Source: Phycomyces blakesleeanus NRRL 1555(-)
Taxonomy: Eukaryota > Mucoromycota > Mucoromycetes > Mucorales > Phycomycetaceae
Direction: 5' to 3'
Length of the DNA: 64,000 bases
Assembly (NCBI RefSeq): GCF_001638985.1
Contig: NW_017265140.1
Location: 1,426,001-1,490,000, forward strand
Position numbers and translations under genes: made by a program. Shown piece by piece: positions 33,890 to 46,700 of this stretch (position 1 is its first letter; each line of letters starts with the position of its first letter). The notes below the pieces were generated by a model. That model ran no database searches and was not told where the DNA came from. It saw only the letters and a program-made list of their open reading frames with translations.

Positions 33890-35803
33890 ATGTCTGCGTC
33901 CAAACTTCCCTTCGAAATCCTAAGTCAAGTTGCAGAATATCTCTCATTCCGGGACTGGTGGAGTTGCAGTCTTGTTTGCAAAGCATGGCATGAACCATTC
34001 AATCAGTGTGTTTGGAGTATAGTCGAAATCAATACCAAATCCCAGCTAGAACACGCCAGCTTCGATTCCCTTGAACCACAAAATCCGTACAGAAAAAACA
34101 GCTTTTTTGTAAAAAACATATATATCTTTTGGGGTCTCCTTTTAAACGATGATCAGCTCAATGGCATTCAAAAGCAGTTTCCAAACGTCAAATCGCTTGA
34201 ACTTCAAGTTCCACGCTATTTTTCATATGTATTTAATAAAAATCTCTTTCAATACACGAACTGGAGACCATGGATGTCGGTCAAAAACCTTAACATAACC
34301 GTACCTGTTCACGACATAACTTATGGTAATAGAATATAGTGATGTTAAAATTCATTTTTGCATATTAGCAGCCATTATCTCATTTTGTATCTATATATAT
34401 ATATATATTACACAATAGGTGATATGGAGACACTTCACACGTATTTCCCATCGTTGGAGTATTTGAAAATAAGCGCCACTTTTGGGAATTTCCAGTTAAT
34501 AGATCCTCACATATTACAGTCTATACAACCAGCTACTAGTCTGATCAATGTACATCTCGAAGTTTTCGATATTGACATTCAATGGCTTGTTTACTTTGCC
34601 TACAAGTTTACTCACGTACGTACATTAACATGGAGCAACCATGGGGAGTGTAAAATGGCAAGAGTCAACTACTTTGTAGCCAAAGATGTTATCCAAGGTC
34701 TTCCATACATCTTTCCACGACTGGAGAACCTTTACATGCTTCGATCTGAATATAAAAATTGGGCTTACTATACTCTTCTATTGGTTGCCTCAACCAGCGG
34801 ATCATCTCTTCGATGTATACGAGACCGCCTACGTAATGACAGCAAAGAAGATCGGTTTCGACCAGCATTAGGCAATTCACTAAAGTCATATCCAGATTCA
34901 GTGGTGTCTCTTACAGTCGAAAACAGCTGCTTTTACCAGAATACGCTCATTATCCCAGCGGAATTAGGACTTTGTTCAAGGCTGGCTCATCTGTGCTTGA
35001 TTCTGCCTACTATGTGGCTTAAGCTGGATACCGTTCTGGATCACTGTGAAATGTTGAAGATATTGATAGTACATGTCAGCAAGGTGTCACTGAGGGTGCA
35101 GGAGTATGAATGTATGGTTGGGCATGATCTTCGGCTTATAAAGATTGCAGCAGAGGAAGCAGATGTGAAAGTGTTTCGATACTTGTCGCACCGATGTCGA
35201 AATCTGAAATACGTGTCGTTATTTGGCATAAAACTGGTTAATGTTTTTGGACCTATATCTCAAGATGTCTTATTCGATATGCGTTTTAGTCATCTGAAAT
35301 ATTTTGAGCTGAATAAGGTCACTTTTTACAGCAATAAGGATATTATGAGCTCAGAAACTGCCATTCATCTGATTCAGTCTGCTTTTGCTGGCAATAGCCG
35401 GACACAATTGATATCCGGCAGTTCCGATCGGCTGGACTCACCATCGCGTGTTCCTGGATTTGAGGGCTCTCACATTCTGCACACGTGGCATCAGATGTAC
35501 TTTGACTGGAGTCAGACATACCCTGTTTATGATGTTCGAATTCTTACCCAAAGTGAAGCCAGTCAGGCCGAGACCTTGTTTTCACAGCCCAGTATGGTCC
35601 AAAATTCTGCTAAGCTGGCAGAAAAACATGAGCGGAATTTGACGGCAGATGGATCGGAGGATGACTGGGAAAACGTACTTTTGGCTGGATATGTGAAGTT
35701 GATTTTAGGATCTGCAGAACAATGCAACATAAGTACATGTACCTCTGATGATTTTAAAAAGTGGAAGAGGATATATGAAGATGAGCTGAGCTTATGGGTT
35801 TGA
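33890..35803 (+). CDS. F-box/LRR-like protein (paralogue B)
   Basis: Two exons, join(33890..34325, 34419..35803), give 606 aa; the 93-nt intron has GTAATA and ACAATAG borders, phase 1. The F-box covers residues 4-45 (KLPFEILSQVAEYLSF, SLVCKAWHEPFNQCVW). Irregular leucine-rich segments follow (FPSLEYLKISATF, CRNLKYVSLFGIKL, FSHLKYFELNKVTF). The C-terminal blocks MYFDWSQTYPVYDVRILT and GYVKLILGSAEQCN match paralogue A in the same order and spacing. The F-box suggests an SCF substrate receptor; the target is unknown. The intron lies just before DMETLHTYFPSLEYLKI, at a site where paralogue A reads straight through (DIETLHDILPQLEVLRI). It is transcribed away from paralogue A. Confidence 0.85.
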
Positions 35804-37217
35804 TGATGTGATCAGCTTTTTTTTTTAAAAAAAAAATGGTTACTATGACAGCCTAAATGAATATAAGGTTTTTGTGTGTGTCAAAAGGGATTATAGACAA
35901 TTAGACCTTTTAAAGAGAGAGAGAGAGAAAGAAAGAAAAAGAGAGATTGGTTACCCTGATCTATCTACCTTGAATAAAGCAAGTTTTAATTATCTATCAA
36001 AGTTGCCAGTCCAAGTGATTTTTCTTTAGCATTCTTTTTTATAGAGGGGGTGGGGTACTAAAATAAAAAAGCAGTAGGTACTCCCAATCTTTGCACAACC
36101 TATATATTTCAATAAAAGCTTGTACTTTGTAATTAACGGTATTTTTGATTCTCAACCGCCATCTCGATTTCTTATTTGGTGCCAAGTTTTGGGCCATATT
36201 TAAGTCATTTAATTAAATTTGAATTTGTTTAATTTATTTCATAGTTCACAATTCACATCTTACCTAAATAATTATCAGGCACTCAATGTATATACATACA
36301 TATATAGCTATAGACGACTTGACGAAGTGAAAGGAAAAGAGGGAGCGAAAAGGAAAAAAAAAGAGAGAACTTCCAGATGTAAGTTGCGTGTACTTTGATA
36401 ATGACGCTTTTAGTTAAAGCAGTTGAATATTATATATGTTGTGTTTCTCCGAAATGAACACAATCACTTTCAAAAATTACCCATTGACAGAAAAGAGAGA
36501 AAGGATTAGGAAACTCCCGCTTGTTAGTGGAACCACGCTTGTTGAATGGGGCGACATGAACTTCTTGACTGTGCTACTTCCTGACTCAGCCTCAGTGCTA
36601 CCCGGCAGGAATGCTTCTGCCGATCCTACAAAGGCACCCGTGAAAGCCTAATTGTGTGCCTTTATGATTATTGTCATTAGCTTACATTATTATTATTTGG
36701 AGGAGCGCCTGTTTATATATGTCAATTCCACTGTACGTACATGCCTGTTTTGGTACAACTACGTATGTATATTTCACTAAAATAAAGGTAAAACAGAGGT
36801 AAATTATATAGATTGGATATATAGCAATTAACGTAGGTTTATTGTAATAAACTGTAATATATCAAAAAGCACACAGCATGAGTATCAATTAGATTTGAAT
36901 TCAATTCAGAGCCTTTATTTATTTAATTAATTAATATAAGAAAAAGTAATTTGTTTATCATAGCACGCTCCGTTAAAGAAGAACCTTGGCTCGATAAAAG
37001 AAATAAAATATATATGTAAAAAAAAAAGAAGAAGAATAAGAGAAAAAGGAATATAAGAAAAGGCGAACAAAAGGAAGAAAATAAAGTTCATAAAAACCAA
37101 TACATAAGCCTATTTGTATTATTGTGATAGTGATAGTGATTGTGATTGTTATTGATATAGTGATTGTAATTGTAATATATATATATATTTTTCTGTTGCC
37201 TTGTAGAATGAGTGCAT
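35804..37217. other. Gene-free interval between convergent F-box B and septin
   Basis: A T10A10 palindrome at 35817-35836 lies 13 bp after the F-box stop. 35915-35945 is a GA/GAAA tract. A 71-codon frame at 36436-36651 (plus) begins with ATG and contains NYPLTEKRERIRKLPLVSG; it resembles no family I know and is left unassigned. The remainder is AT-rich. Confidence 0.45.
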
Positions 37218-38346
37218 CTAAAGTTTTGTGAGATCTTCAAGAATCTTCTTGCTGAGATCCATGCTTTTCAGCTTGGTAGCTCTCTTGATAAGCAGACGTT
37301 CGGTACGGTACCGCTCATAATAATCTTCAATGGTAGCTGTCTTAAGGAACCCGCGGTGAGTGTCGAGAAGAATGGATTTCAGGTCATTAAAGTCGCTAAA
37401 AGTTGGACTCATACAATCGATTGTACCCCAGCCATAATCACGTCCAATGGGTGTTCCTTCAATTGCAATAGGCTTTCCAGTCTGAGGATCATCTTCGTAG
37501 GCGATCATGGTAAAGGGTAACATGTGGATATAATCAATGAGAATGCGTGTGTCCTCATCTTCGTTTTCGTAGTCAAACTGCTTAAGGAACCCTTCAAGTG
37601 ACGAACCAGCCGTCTTGTCTTTCTCTTCGTCCTCATCCTCTTCATCTTCTTCTGGCATACCATAGATGGGTATCTTGTTCACAGCATTATAAACACTCTG
37701 CATGATCGCAGGCTTCATTCTGTCTCTCTGAGCCTTTGTGAGCGTGTCAGCCTTGCCGAGAACCGGGATCACATTTACACGTCGTGAAAGTCGTGTTAGG
37801 ATCCGGATATCATACTCATCCAATACAGATTTGGTAGGATCGAGGAAGTAGAGGCAGGCATGGACCTGGGTATCAACTGCCTTTGGATTACGCTTCACTT
37901 TGGATTCCTATAAAAGAAAGTTTGTTAGTGCTATCAGTTTACTTATTTATTTATTTTAGAAAAATAATCGTATTATAATAATCCTTATTTATTTATTTTT
38001 TTACCTCGGCAAGGGTCAGATCAAATTGGTGCTCAATGTAGCCGAGAATATCGTGCAACTGTTTGTCAGCAAGAAAACTCGCCTGGAATCCTGGAGTGTC
38101 TATGAGTGTCAGGGCTACCTTCTCACCATCGATATCAAGATCAACAGAAACAGTATAAGGTGCTGCAGTCTTTGTTAAGGGCCCTTGGAGGACCGGAGGG
38201 TCAAACAATGTATGTCTCTCTTTAGGGCTATCAAGCTTAAGTGCCTCGAGGAGGGTCTTGATAAATGCGGTCTTGCCGACACCAGCAAAGCCAACGACCA
38301 TGACATTGAATTGAGATGTCGCATTCTTCCTTGAGCGAGGAGCCAT
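37218..38346 (-). CDS. Septin-family GTPase
   Basis: Two exons, complement(join(37218..37907, 38005..38346)), give 343 aa; the 97-nt intron (GTAAAA/TATAG) is phase 0. Motifs are P-loop GFAGVGKT (19-26), switch II DTPGF (83), G4 GKAD (165) and, near the C-terminus, the septin unique element (SDFNDLKSILLDTHRGFLK, then YERYRTERLL). Septins polymerise into filaments at the cortex, septa and hyphal branch sites. Compared with core septins (Cdc3/10/11/12) it is short. It lacks the polybasic segment before the P-loop and the C-terminal coiled coil, and carries an acidic insert near 195-215 (EEDEEDEDEEKDK). It is therefore probably a divergent septin of the AspE-like or an unplaced group; placement needs a tree. 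The ATG at 38346 fits the usual short N-terminus. Confidence 0.87.
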
Positions 38347-38834
38347 TACGGATGGAGGGATGGCGTCAATGTGATGAACAAGGGAAAAAGGATTGTAAAT
38401 TAAATGTGCAGTAAAAGAGTAAGAGCAAAAAAAACGAATAATAATAAACACACAGAGAAAGAAAAAAAAACGAAAGAACGAACGAAATATAGAGGCGCAC
38501 GATGAATAACGGTTGCAAGACAGCGTGCTCTGTTGTCTGATTTTATGTTTTTGTGTAGCCTTGCACGGTGGTCCATTGACACACCGTCAAGGAAACAGGC
38601 GGTTTGTTCCTGAGATTATTTAAATAAATAAAATAAATAAATAAGATAAAATAAAATAGAATAAAATAAAATAAAATAAATAAATATATATGTATATGTA
38701 TATGTATATGTTATATGTATATGAATAGCATTGATATATGAGAATAAGAAGATATAGGAAGATATAAGATTATATACAAGATGGCTTGGTTGGGGGTATG
38801 TATGTAAGAGTATAAATAACAGAGAAGTTCGAAG
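38347..38834. other. Short intergenic region upstream of the septin
   Basis: 488 bp between septin start and cyclin stop, both minus strand. It holds AAATA/TAAAA arrays near 38615-38690 and a TATATG array near 38688-38722. No gene seen. Confidence 0.55.
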
Positions 38835-40198
38835 CTAGAGATAAACGATTGGATAGGATGGCTGCCCAGGAGAGGAAGGCGGGGGTGTAGGCATGCCGAC
38901 AGAATGAGCAGGCACAAAAGGTGGAGCATGAATAGAAGTGAGTGAAAGCCTGCGAGAAACAGGTTCATTTGCTTTCCAATAGTCTGCCTGCATATTAGCG
39001 CTTGACTGCGAATGCCGGGGAATACGTGGCTGCCATGGTTCCCGAGGGTGTCGCAGAGTTGGTTTGGGTGACGGTTGAGACCATTCTCCAGGGTGACCAC
39101 CATATGGAATCGGTCGCCAATATTTTGTCTCATTGTCTTCTGTTTCCCCTACTGGGCTATGTTGAAGATCACTCGGATAGCCATAAGTGCGTGGAGATTG
39201 TCGCAGGTTGCCAAAGCTTGTCATACGTCGCATGTTTGGACGTACACAATTATTATTATTGTTACTATTATTACTACTATTATTATTACTATTGTTGCTG
39301 TTGATGCTGCTGTTGCTGCTGTTATTATTCAGTGTATAAATATTGTAGCCAGTAGGCCGTTTAGCAATATTCTCCATTGACACACGCGAAGTGAGATCAC
39401 AGAGACGATCGATGGCTGCATCATTCTGTAAATTGTCCATATATGCCAGTGATCCAAGCGACGTCGAACGGCCATGGCGGAAGAGACTGGGCGAATATGA
39501 CACCTTTTCCAGTGTCTTTCGCATCTCTTGTTCCATGTGCGCCACCTTTACTAGCTGGTCCCCATATCGCTGCAGATCGACGATCGATACTGCCAGATTG
39601 AAGCCGTTGAGTTTAAGGAACTCCAGCTCGAGTATATTGAGTTCCGAGGCTGGTAGTCCACCCACCTACAATAAATAAAATAAAAATTAGATCGAAATGC
39701 ACCCTTGCACATTTTTTTTGTGATCCGTACCTTCGCATATCGCGTATTTGTATAGAAGACATCACTAAAAAATTTACTTGACACCATAACACCTGCAATA
39801 ATCAGTCTGTGAATATTGTACGAGTCGATCGCAAAGGGTCTTCCTGTGGTTGCTAATGCTTGTTTTGACATGCGGTCAAAATATACTAATAAGCTGAGAA
39901 AGCATTCGTTTGCGCATGGGCAGTATTTTAGAATACGTGCCAGATAAGAGAATATGTCGATGGACGGAATTGAGTGGGCATGAAACCGGGTATAAGCATG
40001 CGTAACTGCAGCCAAGGGTTTTTGGTGTGAGCTCAAGGGAGATGCCGAGACAGTGCGGCGAATGTCACCTTTGCGACCTGCCACAGATGCTGCATTGATC
40101 TGATCGTTTGCAGCTGTCATACGCTCGAGTAGAGATGCCAAAAGACGGATGGTCTCCATGGTAGGATAAAGAGAAAGATCGAAGGTAGGTGGATGCAT
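38835..40198 (-). CDS. PHO80-like (PCL-type) cyclin
   Basis: Two exons, complement(join(38835..39665, 39731..40198)), give 432 aa; the 65-nt intron (GTACGG/TGTAG) is phase 0. The cyclin box is about residues 65-190: SIDIFSYLARILKYCPC, FLSLLVYFDRM, FAIDSYNIHRLIIAGVMVSSKF, DVFYTNTRYAKVGGLP, then LNILELEFLKLNGFNL. These are the hallmarks of PHO80/PCL cyclins, which pair with the Pho85 CDK in phosphate, glycogen and cell-cycle control. The C-terminal 200 residues are low complexity, with an Asn/Ser run (about 265-295) and many Ser/Pro sites, and end with a Pro-rich tail. The N-terminus is set at MHPPTFDL; the frame is open further upstream but with implausible hydrophobic low complexity. The partner kinase and pathway are inferred from family only. 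Confidence 0.88.
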
Positions 40199-41072
40199 CG
40201 CTCGTATGCTGTGACTTTTTACAAAGGCAATATAATGAGATGATGAAGCCCAGGTATTGGGCAAGACGGGTTCTCGGCAGAAAGAGAGAGAGAGAGAGTA
40301 ACGAAATCGATAAAATAAAAATAAAATAAAATAAAATAATAGAAAAAAAAAGGGGAAAGCTGCAAAATCGAAGTCTACAAAACAGCTCTTGCCATTTAGG
40401 GGGATTGGTATGCGCACTATATTCCGGTCACACTTGTCTTGTTGTTTTCTCGCCCTCTATCTTTACTTTACAACAAGGGCTCTTAAGTTTAGGATAGATT
40501 ATATAGCCTTATCTGATTATTATAGTGGCTGCCATTATTTGCGCTGGAGTAAACATACTATTAATCTAATATTTATACAAGCTACACCACCCTAAGAAAG
40601 AAGAGGGAGAAGGAACTCTTATTGGGTAGGTCAGTATTCATGCTCAGCTGATACTGGTGGCACAGTTTGTAGACCGTCGCTTGTTGGGTGAACGGCTTTT
40701 GGCTATGGGAATCCTTGGTAGGACATTACAGAAGGACCATGAGGAAACAATAATAGTTGTACTGATACTGATACAAGAATATTGTAATCAACTGATAAAG
40801 AAAAGAGAAAAATAAAACCTTGTTTCTTGCTAACAGACATGAAACCATGACAGTTTGCCCACTATTATTTCATGTATCTTTTTGTAGAGAAGTTCAGGCT
40901 AGTTCGTCTCTGTAGATGCGTACATTCATACATACATACATACATACATATATATATATATATAGCTATTTTGACTGATATGTTTTAATGCTATTAATGT
41001 GTAAAAACGTGATGTACAATTTTCTTTTTTTAGTTTGTTTAGCGTCTGAAGTGCCTGAAGTGTCAAATGTGG
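40199..41072. other. Cyclin upstream region
   Basis: About 870 bp with a GA/AAAT tract just upstream of the cyclin start (40285-40350) and a CATA array at 40925-40965. No gene or RNA recognised. Confidence 0.5.
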
Positions 41073-41647
41073 CTACAGTGGCAGGATATTTATTGTTGAC
41101 AGCCGCTTATAATAATGCCGCAGTTTTGTTAGGGCAGAATGTACACATTGAAAGAGAACTTGAATGATTTCCCGACAGGCGGATTGTTTAACACTTACAT
41201 TTTTACTAACGGTAAAACAGCCTGTTAAAAGAGAAAAACTCTTATGGTTGTTACAAAAGCACAATTGTCTATATATTTATTAACCTTGGATTTTCTGACT
41301 TGTTATTGGTGCTTATTCTTGAAATACAGATGTTTAGTATACTGCGGTTAAAGTTAAGTTTTTCTCTTGTAACTGAAATCACAAGAATACATTAACTGTA
41401 TGAACCTCGAGTACAACTAGCTAAGTCAGATTTGGTTGGTTAATAGTTTATGCTGATAATAGAAAGGTTATATGCAAAGTAAGATGTAAATACATAAACC
41501 TTTAGTTTCACATTGATATTTTCTGGAAAGATCCAATAATGGGTGCATACATTGCATGTAAGCAGATACTGCTTGTTCCAAATAAAGAATTGCCTGCACA
41601 GAATTTATGTCTTTTGAATGGGGCTGTGTTTCTATGACTGCAGTCAT
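41073..41647 (-). CDS. Possible small two-exon protein, unknown function
   Basis: A frame starting MTAVIETQPHSKDINSV (exon 41500..41647) can be joined in phase 1 to 41073..41221 through a 278-nt intron with a GTTTATG donor and a TTTTAACAG acceptor, giving 98 aa. The protein would be mainly helical (ILYLEQAVSAYMQCMHPLLD, then REIIQVLFQCVHSALTKLRH) with several Cys. I do not recognise it; the first helix pair is loosely reminiscent of MIT-type hairpins. Against it: the donor is weak, the intron is longer than most here, and the product is short. It could also be part of a larger gene whose other exons I did not find, or chance. Confidence 0.3.
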
Positions 41648-43737
41648 TTTAAAAGAAAACAAAATAAAATAAAAATACAGTTACAATTACGATTACGATC
41701 AAATATTTCTTTTTATATATAAATTCAAGACATTACCGAGACAAGAGTCTGTGCACAATAGACCATGGTTTTTGATGCCTTGATTTTATATATTATTATT
41801 AGGTTAGGATTGTTCAAGAATAAATATTCCGAGCATTTGCCTCTTTAAGTGTGTCCCGGTTATCTAGAGATCAATAAGATTATGGAAGGATGTCACAGTA
41901 CATGTTGCACTGAAAAAGTTATTTGCACATAAACTCTAGTTGTAGTGATGTATTTGCATATATAAATTACTGTATCCAATTCATATTTCGCTAGTATTGT
42001 GCTGCGTGAATCATTAAGTAGAGACTGTGTATCAACTCCGCGTGGTCTACACACATAGCCAAATTGCAAAACGTTAATTTAATTGATCGTATAAATAACA
42101 TATTCTTATATTTCACTCTGTATTTACAAAGCACTGGACTATTTTATTTTAGATCATTTATTAAAATCATTTTCCTATTATTATTATCATTATTATTATT
42201 AATTTACAGCTAGCTGTTATTTTGCAGATGTTTTTTTTTAAACCAAGTATCACACACATAGGTGTGTCCTGGTATGCCAATTGAATTTATATGCAACCAA
42301 AACAATATCAAATATTACAGAAATATCTGATTCACAATTGATTTTCTTATAGCAACAAAAGATAGGAAAGTTAATCTGTCAAGCAGCAATCCAGAAACTC
42401 AATAATAGAAATTACAGAGTAATATATAATTTAGCTCGCCTTTTCAGTGTTCTTGTGTTTTCTTTCTTTCCAAATGATCTATGCTTTTTATGTTTGAGAA
42501 GTACGTCAAAAATACCACTTGACTAAATCTCAAATAAGTATACCGTAAGGACAACACTCACTAGATATATAAATATATTTTTAACCTTTGGAAGATTTAT
42601 TTTAAACATATTATAGTTTTACCATTTGTATCAGTTTCAGATTGATATATTTTGTATTTACTTGAGATCAAACTCTACCAATGCACTTTTTGAAGATTAT
42701 CTTTATTCACACTTTACTGTCTGTCTAAAGATATATATAACAGTCAAACAGTATCTGCTCACAATCTATATTTACTATATATCCAGATGTGCTACGTGTA
42801 GATGAGGTTTGAATTATAATGGTAAAATTTCATTTTCCTTTCCAAAATATTTTTGTACTGCTAGTAAAACGTAATTTTTCTCTTCCTTGAAAGCTCTCAT
42901 AGACAATAATCAAACAATCTTTAGACTTTACAGTCAGTAAGATGAAGTAGTGTAGAGAATAAGCCTTGCTTTGTAAAGCATTTATCAGACCAAATTATGG
43001 TATCAAAATGTTTGTACTACAGATTCAGAGAGCCAATTGGAAATTGTACTTATTTATTTTAATCAAATCTTGATTTTTCTTTTCTTTAGAACCACTCTAT
43101 AAGAGGAGATATCAGCTCCTTGTGAAAAACCTTTGACGAGTCCCAATCGACACGAGCTTTGATAAAGCTTTATATACGCTGGTTAATCTCAAACAATATT
43201 GCCTTTTTTGATATCTTTATTACATTCTTCTGGTCTAAAACGTTGCATACTAGAATTGTATGAGCACTATTTCTTGTAGATTTTAATAGTCTATACTATC
43301 GTACCTTTGCTTATACTAATTTACACGCTTTCCTTTTTTTTTCGTACTGATAGCTTGACTAGCGCCACGGCTTACACTCAAATACATATATTTATTTTAG
43401 CTTTAAAGTTCTGTCGAATTAACCGTGTTAACCATGGGCTAGTGCATTTCAAATATATAATTGGAAAGAGCTCAGTTAAAATATAATTCGGGTTTTTATT
43501 GTTCTTATGGTTTTCAGTGTTTCTTTCTTTCTTTTTTTTGGTATGGTGTTTCCTTGTACTTGTATCTGACTTATCACAAAGCTTTAGTGAATTATATTAA
43601 AGTCAACTATACGGCTTTAGCTTTTTTTAGATACTGTAGTTTCGTAGGATTGCTAATCCTACCCACCTACAGACACACACACACAAGACTACGACACCAA
43701 TGTATCTCATCATATCTTTATAAAATAATACTAATAA
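41648..43737. other. Gene-free AT-rich interval
   Basis: 2.1 kb with no open frame of convincing composition on either strand. A plus-strand frame near 43461-43763 is hydrophobic but repeat-derived and has no ATG at its start. Composition is fairly complex with few simple repeats, so old transposon debris or long regulatory sequence is possible. Its right end is the 3' side of the acyltransferase gene. Confidence 0.45.
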
Positions 43738-46700
43738 TCAAACATTCTTTTTTGTTTCTGTAATGGATTTTTCTTTGTCGGTTTGGTTTTTTGCTACATC
43801 AAGTGAAGCAATTAACTCTGAGGTATTTTCTTCAATATCATCAATTCGGAAGATTGGATGATGGGCTGATTTTGTTAAAGGTGGCAAGCTTGTCATCGAT
43901 TCGATCTTGAACCCCTCCATACTCAATAGACCGTTCACAAAACTACTGGCCCGACTTCTATTACGGCTTCCTTGTTTAGAAGATGAAGCCATTTGATCAG
44001 ACGAAGCTTCTCCACTAGTAGATCCGCTTCTGCTCCGCCCACCGTTACGGAAACTGGTGAACAGATCAAGAAAGTAAAAGTCATCGGCATCAGATTCTTC
44101 AGTTCGACCCCAATTAAAAATATTCTTGTCGTCCAGCCAATCCATACGTGCTGCCTGTTGTAGAAACCCGCTTGCAATCTTTGGAAGCTTGCTTTGTGTA
44201 TTTGTCCATGGCAATCCAACTGAGCTTGAGGATCGACTCATAGACGGGCTGGGTGCCGGTTGGGATATACGGCGAATATAATCAGCTATATAATAGTAAT
44301 AATAATAATAAACATATATACTTGACAGTCATTATTGATTTTCTTCCAAAATAATATCAATATACCACACACCATCAAAATCAGGGAATACTCTGGGACC
44401 ATATTCATTAATAAGATCTGTGATGTCACGTGAAAGGGTCTCTCGGTTGATGCATAGGGTTTTGGCTGCATCAGAATCCAACAGCGCCATGATACTTGGT
44501 TTGAGTGACCTTTAATGGTACACAGCATATTTGTTTAGGTTGGGAAGTTGGCAGACCATGTCAGACTTACTTGACCATATCATGACCAATTTCACCAAAG
44601 CGTAGACTGGCGTAGGATACAAATGGAAGAAGAATCCATGTGGCGATAGGAAGAAGCCATTTCCAGACAGGATCTAGATTGGTCTGGAGCACGACAACTA
44701 GCATTATGAAACTGTAAAATGCATAGAGCGTCGGTAGTACCACCAGACCAACCAAAAGCTTCCATGTTGCCAATACATCTCTTCCTGCGATTTTGACTGT
44801 CGAGCCTTTCAAGGCATCTGCGTATACATGTGCGGTAACATGAAATAAGGTATTATAGCAGGAGAGGGAATAAGGGTTAGAATGGGGGTGGAAGATGTGA
44901 AAGATGATGTTTAACTTACCTGCTGCTTTTCGCTGACTGATCACTTTAGCCAATATAGCTACCGGGAGGTTCAAAAGTCCACTATGTGCCGAATAAGATT
45001 ATCAAAAAGGTTATTCCCAAAGCGCGTGGTCTAGATATTATATTGTCTTACCCTGGAAATGCCCACAAGGCCAATAAGGTGATTATGCATATACGCTTCA
45101 GAATTAGACCGGCTGTGCGTCGTCTACCACGTACACTTGTTTTGGAGACCTGGTGGTCTTTGATCCCATGGTATTTGAGTAACTGATTGTAGGCCAATAC
45201 TTTTTGTTGGAGGTCGATAACCTTGGGGTCATCTTTGAATAAATTATAGCCTATCAAGAAGCGGCGATTGAGATCCACAACCTGAGAGATGCGTAGTTTG
45301 CGGTGTGCAGGCTTGTATAGACGCCTGCCTGCTTGAATCAACTAGATTACAAAATAGTAGATATTGTTGGGGGATGTTTTTTTTCTTTCTTTCAATAAAA
45401 AAGATAATAATATTGGGTGATAAGCTATTTTACTACTATCTTACCATAAGTGTTTCATAACTTCCCGCATTGACCGTGACACTCTTGAGAGCACCATATA
45501 TTGTATCTAAAAGTTTTCCACATGCATCTCTCTTGTCATTTCCACCACATTTGTACATATCGACCATTTCAGTTGATATAGTCAATGGAGTACCAAACTC
45601 AATTACAGCTCTAGAACGAAATCGGTGGGCATGGAAATAATTAAGTCCACAGGGTACAATCTTGACATCAAGCCCAGGATATTTCGCCATAGCGCCCAAA
45701 GCCATCAATGTTACACCCGCTAAGATTACCCCCCACATAAAAGAAAATAAAAATAGGAGGAATTTGTTGTATTTGTCAATAAATAGATAAATAAGTAAGC
45801 GAATGAATGAATAGCTTAGCATTAGTGTTATTGTTTCTATTGTTGCTATTATCGGTAATTGTCGCTGTTGTGTAGTTCGATTTCATACCTTTGAGAGGGA
45901 GAATCTCGGCCCGATCATGACTTCCTCCTTCGGGGAACACAGTGATGCATTCATTACGATATAGCTGTTCATAGACTTGCTCATAGACAGATCCTTGTTC
46001 AATATGAGGCATACACTTATATTTTGTTCCATTGGCCGAGTTTGTCAGTAAATCGATTGCTTTGAGTGCTTTGAATTCTTTGCACAGCTCAAGTTGGGTA
46101 TCAGAGACTATCCTGGCCACTTCAGCTACTCCCGCTCCACCAGGCAAGACAATTGAATCTCTTGGTTTCAGCTGCGATAGAAATTCGGTGTCTGTTCCAT
46201 TAATTAACAGAGAATATTCACGATCGAGGTGGATAACACCTTTTCCGGGAATAGCTGAATCTTGGGGACGAATAACGGGAACTGATATCGTACAAGCACA
46301 GGTACACACAAACACACATAAATATATACATATATATATAGATATATAAATAAATATTTATAAGAATAAAAACCGGTTGGTTGCTACGCAAAATAGGTGT
46401 GTGTATCTCATTGTCATTCTATTGTCTAATTTCAAAATTCCAAAATAAAAATCAATCCTTACTGGCATTGACCATTCGAGCAAAAGTACCAACTCCTTTT
46501 TGATGCATAGATTTCTCGGCTATGAGAAATGAGACGCGTCTTTTACATTCTCGCATAAGAATGATAGGATCGACAAACTAAATGAAAATAATAATGAGTA
46601 TCATTTGTAAGGAAACGATACAAAAGTTAATTATTATTATTATTATCATTATTTTTTAAAGAAAAAAAAAGAACAACAACAATAATAATAAAATGTTTCT

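Noticed and set aside
39002..39304. Plus-strand 100-codon frame opposite the cyclin
   Set aside because: Antisense of the Asn/Ser tract (AAT/AAC/AGT codons).
43461..43763. Hydrophobic plus-strand 100-codon frame
   Set aside because: No ATG at its start, and it overlaps the 3' end of the acyltransferase on the other strand.
44286..44528. Minus-strand 80-codon frame in the acyltransferase gene
   Set aside because: Wrong frame of exon 8; the acyltransferase frame continues through it with consistent splice phases.
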